Source of the DNA: Atrina japonica
Lineage: Eukaryota > Mollusca > Bivalvia > Pterioida > Pinnidae
DNA length: 64,000 bases
Direction: 5' to 3'
Assembly: GCA_030159075.1 (NCBI GenBank)
Contig: BROG01000131.1
Coordinates: 1,114,501-1,178,500 of the forward strand
Position 1 is the first letter of the stretch, and every line of letters begins with the position of its first letter. Made by a program: the position numbers and the translations under genes. Below are positions 59,826 through 64,000 of the stretch, piece after piece. The notes beneath the pieces were generated by a model. It saw nothing but the letters and a program-made list of their open reading frames with translations. It did not search any database and was not told the DNA's origin.

Positions 59826-60084
59826 ATATTATTTTGAACATTCTATATTGCACATCTAAGTTTTTTGTTCAAATATAATTCCAGTGAATTGCATTTGTTA
59901 TTTTGTAAATGTCGGTGTTGTGTAATTCACGATTACAATTATTTGTTTTAAAACAATTTCTTGTAGTTGTACGGTACTTATTGTGGGACAAAAATCGAGG
60001 TTTTTACCGAATATCTTCAGTTCAACTGATCGTATTGCAAATAATGTGACAGTGACACTGTAAGTAGAAAATGAAGATGTGCCA

Positions 60085-60172
60085 GTTAATAATCGAAACT
60101 CAAGTCCATTAGATCACGACGAATTAGATATACAAATGATCTCAACATGAAGAAGAATTGTGAATTCCAAAC
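60085..60172 (+). repeat. Third copy of the 41/42-kb inverted-repeat arm (85 bp)
   Basis: GTGCCAGTTAATAATCGAAA, CTCAAGTCCATTAGATCACG, ACGAATTAGATATACAAATG and TGAATTCCAAACGG match 41143-41240 with about 85 percent identity. It ends abruptly at ...CAAACGG. Confidence 0.75.
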
Positions 60173-60469
60173 GGTTTTTCATGGATAATTGCACTTCATT
60201 GTTAGTAATTTGATTTTAGATGGAGTAAGTGTATCTATTAGGTGTTAATTTGCTTGATAGTTATCTTGATCTTTGTAGACTCGACAAATGGATACTCTGA
60301 TAAGGACGCATTTGAACCTATTGGACCTAAGGAAATATATAACATTAAGGTTTCTGCTAATAATTTACTGGTTTGAACCATTAAATCGATGTACATTAAT
60401 GTAAAATAAGTGATAAAATACAGCATTCATTGTCAGTAGTAGTTCATATGACGTCAATTGAACATATGT

Positions 60470-60800
60470 TGTTTTAACGACTTTTTTATGTTGTTATAAC
60501 GACATATTAAATATCTTGTTATAACAAGATATTATGTCGTAATAACAAAATATTATGTCATTATAATGAGATATAAATTATTTTGTTATAACAAGATAAT
60601 ATGTCGTAATAACAAAATATTATGTGGTTATAACGAGATATGGAATATCTTTTTTAAACAAGATATTATGTCGTAATAACAAGATATCATGTCGTAATAA
60701 CAAGATATTATGTCGTAATAACAAGATATTATGTTGTTAAAACGACATATGAATTATCTTGTTATAACAAGATACTATGTTGTTATAATGAGATATGAAA
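60470..60800. repeat. Palindromic minisatellite array 1
   Basis: Head-to-tail units of about 21 bp alternate two palindromic cores, CTTGTTATAACAAG and GTCGTTATAACGAC, joined by ATATTATG. Some units are perfect palindromes of 22-24 bp (for example 60510-60533). Others are altered to GTCGTAATAACAAG, which mixes one half of each core. More than a dozen cores lie in 330 bp. Confidence 0.9.
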
Positions 60801-61050
60801 TATACGGAAGCGAATTAGGACCACGAGTTATCTTATAATTGTTAGTTGTTAAGGTTTTATTTGCATGGTTTTTCACATCGATGTTCTTAATACGGCATAA
60901 CATTGCATTACTCTCTGTGTGTTACAAGACATTCATGTCACATTATATCATTCTTGTCCAATATTGTTACTATCGCGACTTTGATGAATAAGTTTAATTA
61001 TAACTGATAGGATTAAGTACGTAAGCCGATACGTGCCAGATGTAGTAATA
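60801..61050. other. Spacer between the two palindromic arrays
   Basis: Non-repetitive 250 bp with no open frame of note, flanked on both sides by the same array. Confidence 0.5.
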
Positions 61051-61051
61051 A

Positions 61052-61562
61052 AGATATGTCGTTATAACGACATATATGTTGTAATAACGACTTATAACGT
61101 TGTTATAACGACATATCAATTATCTTGTTATAACAAGATATTATGTCGTAATAAAAATATTATGTCGTTATGACAAGATATTATGCCGTTATAACGAGAT
61201 AAGTATTATTTTGTTATAACAAGATATTATGTCGTAATAACAAAATATTATGTCGTAATAACAGGATAATTATCTTGTTATAACAAGATATTATGTTGTA
61301 TTAACAAAATAATATGTCGTAATAACAAGATACTATGTCGTAATAACAAGATATTATGTTGTTATAACGAGATATGAATTACCTTGTTATAGCAGGATAT
61401 TATGTCACAATAACAAGATATTATTTGTTATAACAAGATATGATTACGACATAATACCTTGTATTAACAAGATATTATATCACAATAACAAGACATGTCG
61501 TAATAACAAGATATTATGTTGTAATAGCCGGATATGAATTATCTTGTTAGATCAAGATATTA
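61052..61562. repeat. Palindromic minisatellite array 2
   Basis: Same unit as array 1, over about 510 bp. A perfect 22-bp palindrome with core GTCGTTATAACGAC lies at 61054-61075; CTTGTTATAACAAG cores recur throughout. It ends at AGATCAAGATATTAG before a 12-bp stem around CACCGGT/ACCGGTG (61570-61602). Confidence 0.9.
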
Positions 61563-61569
61563 GTCAAAT

Positions 61570-61602
61570 TCACCGGTTTTTCTGGTAAGACCGGTGGATT
61601 TA
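61570..61602. repeat. Hairpin CACCGGT...ACCGGTG
   Basis: AAATTCACCGGT and ACCGGTGGATTT are 12-bp arms with one mismatch around a 12-base loop. It lies directly after array 2 and before the candidate captured exon. Confidence 0.65.
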
Positions 61603-61643
61603 AAAAAAACAACTCTGAACTATATTCTGACATTCCTTTTAAG

Positions 61644-61834
61644 ATGCGACGATTATAGAAGAGAAAATAAAATACCAGCCAATCATCTACTTTAGCCAGT
61701 CAGACGCCATGAAGGTTGTCGACATCATTGACCGAAGAATAATAAATTTAGTAGAGAATTCCAGTTCAGTCCAGCTTTCTGACAAATTTCATCGAAATCC
61801 TTGCAGTATGCCTGGCAAGAAGTCAAAAATGTAA
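61644..61834 (+). CDS. Possible last exon or captured gene fragment
   Basis: After an acceptor-like ATTCCTTTTAAG ending at 61643, a plus-strand frame runs 63 codons to TAA at 61832-61834: IIEEKIKYQPIIYFSQSDAM, KVVDIIDRRIINLVENSSSV, QLSDKFHRNPCSMPGKKSKM. Residue use is protein-like and the segment is less A/T-rich than its flanks. I do not recognise the family. It lies between the palindromic arrays and a terminal hairpin, so it may be a host gene piece carried inside a mobile element. It may also be a true terminal exon of a gene whose other exons lie elsewhere, or chance. Confidence 0.35.
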
Positions 61835-61875
61835 ACTAGTAACGACATACGATGGACAGCGTGTCATCAAAAAGT

Positions 61876-61905
61876 TCACCTGAGTCTTCGACTCAGGTGA
61901 GCTAA
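61876..61905 (+). repeat. Perfect terminal hairpin then GCTAA
   Basis: The 11-bp arms TCACCTGAGTC and GACTCAGGTGA pair perfectly around TTC and are followed by GCTAA. The same arm length, loop and GAGCTAA ending close the composite repeat at 37645-37673. Confidence 0.75.
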
Positions 61906-62117
61906 AATTTTTAAATTGCGTTTGATTAAAGTCAAACTTTTTCACATGATCGATCCGATGATCAACAAACCAATTCACAAAGTAATGACCTGTCAAAAAC
62001 TATCCCCTTGGAACTTTGGCATAATTACACGAAACAAAAAAGAAATTGAATATATTTCATCGACACAGTTGACATATAGCAAATTGTCTTCATCTGCCTG
62101 GTTTTCACGCAATTTAA

Positions 62118-62342
<225 letters not shown>

Positions 62343-62344
62343 CT

Positions 62345-62685
62345 GTCCCAAGTTTACCGTATTTTGAAAAAATGTCAAACAAAGACCAATGACTTACTTC
62401 TATAAAATGACAGGTATTTTTATGCCATGTATATTCGAGTATACTAAGATTCTTATCGTGATACTCGGGATTTGGTGATCTTATGACTAAGTTCGTCGAT
62501 TTACAATATCTTGTGATTTGCATTGTTAATAATTTTTTAATGATTTAACAAATGAAAAGTTTTGCATTCACTTTTTCATGAATATTTATACTTTGATACC
62601 TCAGTGTTGATTTTCCAATATGTTACTATATATATTATAAACATAATACCAAATCAATTTAATTTGCACGAGTCCTACAAATAAT
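62345..62685. other. No recognisable feature
   Basis: A/T-rich. ATATATTATAAACATAATAC at 62628 resembles the start of R1, but nothing of R1 follows. Confidence 0.4.
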
Positions 62686-62689
62686 AAAA

Positions 62690-62876
62690 TCTCAGGTACC
62701 AAATTATAAATCCCCAGGATGTCCAGGATACATATACAAATCTGGTGGATATTGGATTAACACGGACCTCTAGAAATCTAGAGGTGGGACCAGGTGTCAT
62801 GGAGGAGTAAGCATCCCCTGTTGACCGGTCACACCCGCCGTGAGTCCACAGTCAAATTCAAGTGAAATAAGATAAG
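62690..62876 (-). mobile_element. Penelope-like 3' tail fragment
   Basis: Tip AAAATCTCAGGTACCAAAT, then CCAGGATGTCCAGGATACAT, TTAACACGGACCTCTAGAAA, GGTGGGACCAGGTGTCATGG and ACACCCGCCGTGAGTCCACA. It ends abruptly at GTGAAATAAG. Confidence 0.8.
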
Positions 62877-62879
62877 AAC

Positions 62880-63862
62880 GATGAATAAGCATAACATTAA
62901 GTGTGTGATCAAAACAGTTAAAACATGGTAAGTAATTACTATCTTTCATACCAAACATACATTATGCAGAATGATCACGACGACCCCTCCCACCCCCAAA
63001 TAAATACTATATCACTTGTTTTATTTGTATTTTTTTCAGGGTTTACGAAATAGAGAAATAAATCCTGATATTCAGGGGCCCTAATATCAAGATGCCATTA
63101 AGCATAAGTCGTAAGTCTTAAGCTACTAATTTTGATCAAGGGACAAAACTTTGGACCGTTTTATTAACGCTACACTAAGTCGAGTCTTAAGGTATATTGA
63201 CATATTTTCAAATAAGATATTGATAATTTATAAACACTAATACCTGTAACAGTTGCAAAAAATTATAAGTCGTATGAAAATAACTAAGGTCGACGCACTC
63301 CCTCTTAGACTCGGAAAACTGGTCCTTGATCCACATGGATAAGTGAGAGTATAACATTACGTCTTATTTCACTGATCTGAAACATTTATGCCAAACAAGA
63401 AAAGAATCACTTGTGTATTACCGATCACATAATAATTACATTCGAGTTTGCAAGTTTATGAATTCGTTTTCTCGACGACTGCAGTGTATTATTGTACATA
63501 GAAACATACATCAGCTAATCGATGACATTGTTGACATAATCTAAAGCTTCTGTTAATGAATGATTAATGGTATAGTGATTTATTAGAAAGTGTGAAGAGT
63601 TTATAAATCATTTTCAAATCAGCTTCCCGAACTTGTAACTTTTTATAGTAAATTGTTCCCAATATAGATTCAATTAGCTCGATATTGACTCGAAGTTATA
63701 CATTATCTAAGGCACCATTTGTCCTTTGAATTCTTATTATTACTTAAATGAATTCATATTAAATACACATAGAGAAACAATTGTTCAAAATGTATTTTGA
63801 CGACAACTAAAATGTTTCATGTGGAAATATTGTTTTAAATTGCAGTTATACTTTTTACGTTA
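62880..63862. other. No gene seen
   Basis: A/T-rich. Near 63075-63335, GGGGCCCTAATATCAAGATG and (reverse-complemented) GGATCAAGGACCAGTTTTCC with ACTTAAGACT-like inner motifs hint at another degraded inverted-repeat element, not firmly established. Confidence 0.3.
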
Positions 63863-63865
63863 CAT

Positions 63866-64000
63866 AGAACGTGGCCGAGCGGCTAAAGCATTGCACTTAA
63901 AATCATGAAGTCTCTCACTTCCTGTCAGCGCAGGTTCGATTTTCGCTGGAACCTAAGCTGATATTTGTGAGAAAGTTTGCCAGTTTACTTGTAACCGTCC
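63866..64000 (+). mobile_element. tRNA-derived SINE family 2, cut by the window end
   Basis: A box TGGCCGAGCGGCTAAAGC and B box CAGGTTCGATTTTCGCTGG in a Leu/Ser-like (long variable arm) layout, then AACCTAAGCTGATATTTGTG and GTTTGCCAGTTTACTTG. The head is the best preserved of this family here. Confidence 0.75.

Noticed and set aside
60470..61562. CRISPR array
   Set aside because: There are no unique spacers of constant length; the repeats are contiguous palindromic minisatellite units in animal DNA.

Overview
This window is A+T-rich, repeat-laden DNA from an animal nuclear genome, most likely a mollusc and probably a bivalve. Supporting signs are spliced immunoglobulin-domain exons, many long dinucleotide microsatellites, tRNA-derived SINEs of a kind I associate with mollusc genomes, Penelope-like reverse transcriptase fragments, and many small inverted-repeat elements. 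Nothing suggests bacterial or organellar DNA. The species is not identifiable from the sequence alone.

Only one cellular gene is well supported: a minus-strand gene at about 24.0-29.8 kb. It has a TATA-like box, a signal-peptide exon, a whole Ig-domain exon and the first half of a second Ig domain. All three exon ends are phase 1 and the splice sites are clean. Its 3' part was not found. A weaker three-exon minus-strand candidate lies at 1-948; a degenerate copy of that whole segment lies at 8.66-11.3 kb. A few short codon-like stretches (about 4.5, 5.0, 10.4, 13.1, 21.9, 26.9 and 61.7 kb) are listed with low confidence.

The rest is mobile and duplicated DNA. (1) A Penelope-like family: RT fragments at 14.6-15.4 kb (+) and 50.9-52.2 kb (-), plus at least six 5'-truncated tails sharing one 3' end, the shortest about 63 bp. 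A second RT subfamily is at 20.5-20.9 kb. (2) An L1/Tx1-like LINE ORF2 C-terminus at 58.9-59.8 kb (-). (3) Two tRNA-derived SINE families; two copies have clear target-site duplications. (4) Inverted-repeat families: MITE-A at 5.1, 7.8 and 13.0 kb; MITE-B at 7.0, 46.5, 53.7 and 53.9 kb; MITE-C at 3.3 kb; and several fold-backs. (5) A roughly 6-kb direct duplication, 46.5-52.5 kb versus 53.7-60.5 kb, with different insertions in each copy and a degraded third piece near 2.2 kb. (6) A composite repeat at 34.9-37.7 kb built of internal tandem units.

The most distinctive region is 60.47-61.91 kb. Two arrays of short perfect palindromes are followed by a possible captured exon and then a hairpin with CTAA. 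The composite repeat at 37.7 kb ends in the same hairpin architecture (11-base arms, TTC loop, then GAGCTAA). This resembles a Helitron-type 3' end and may be a non-autonomous rolling-circle family carrying a palindromic minisatellite. That is an inference; no Rep/helicase gene is present.
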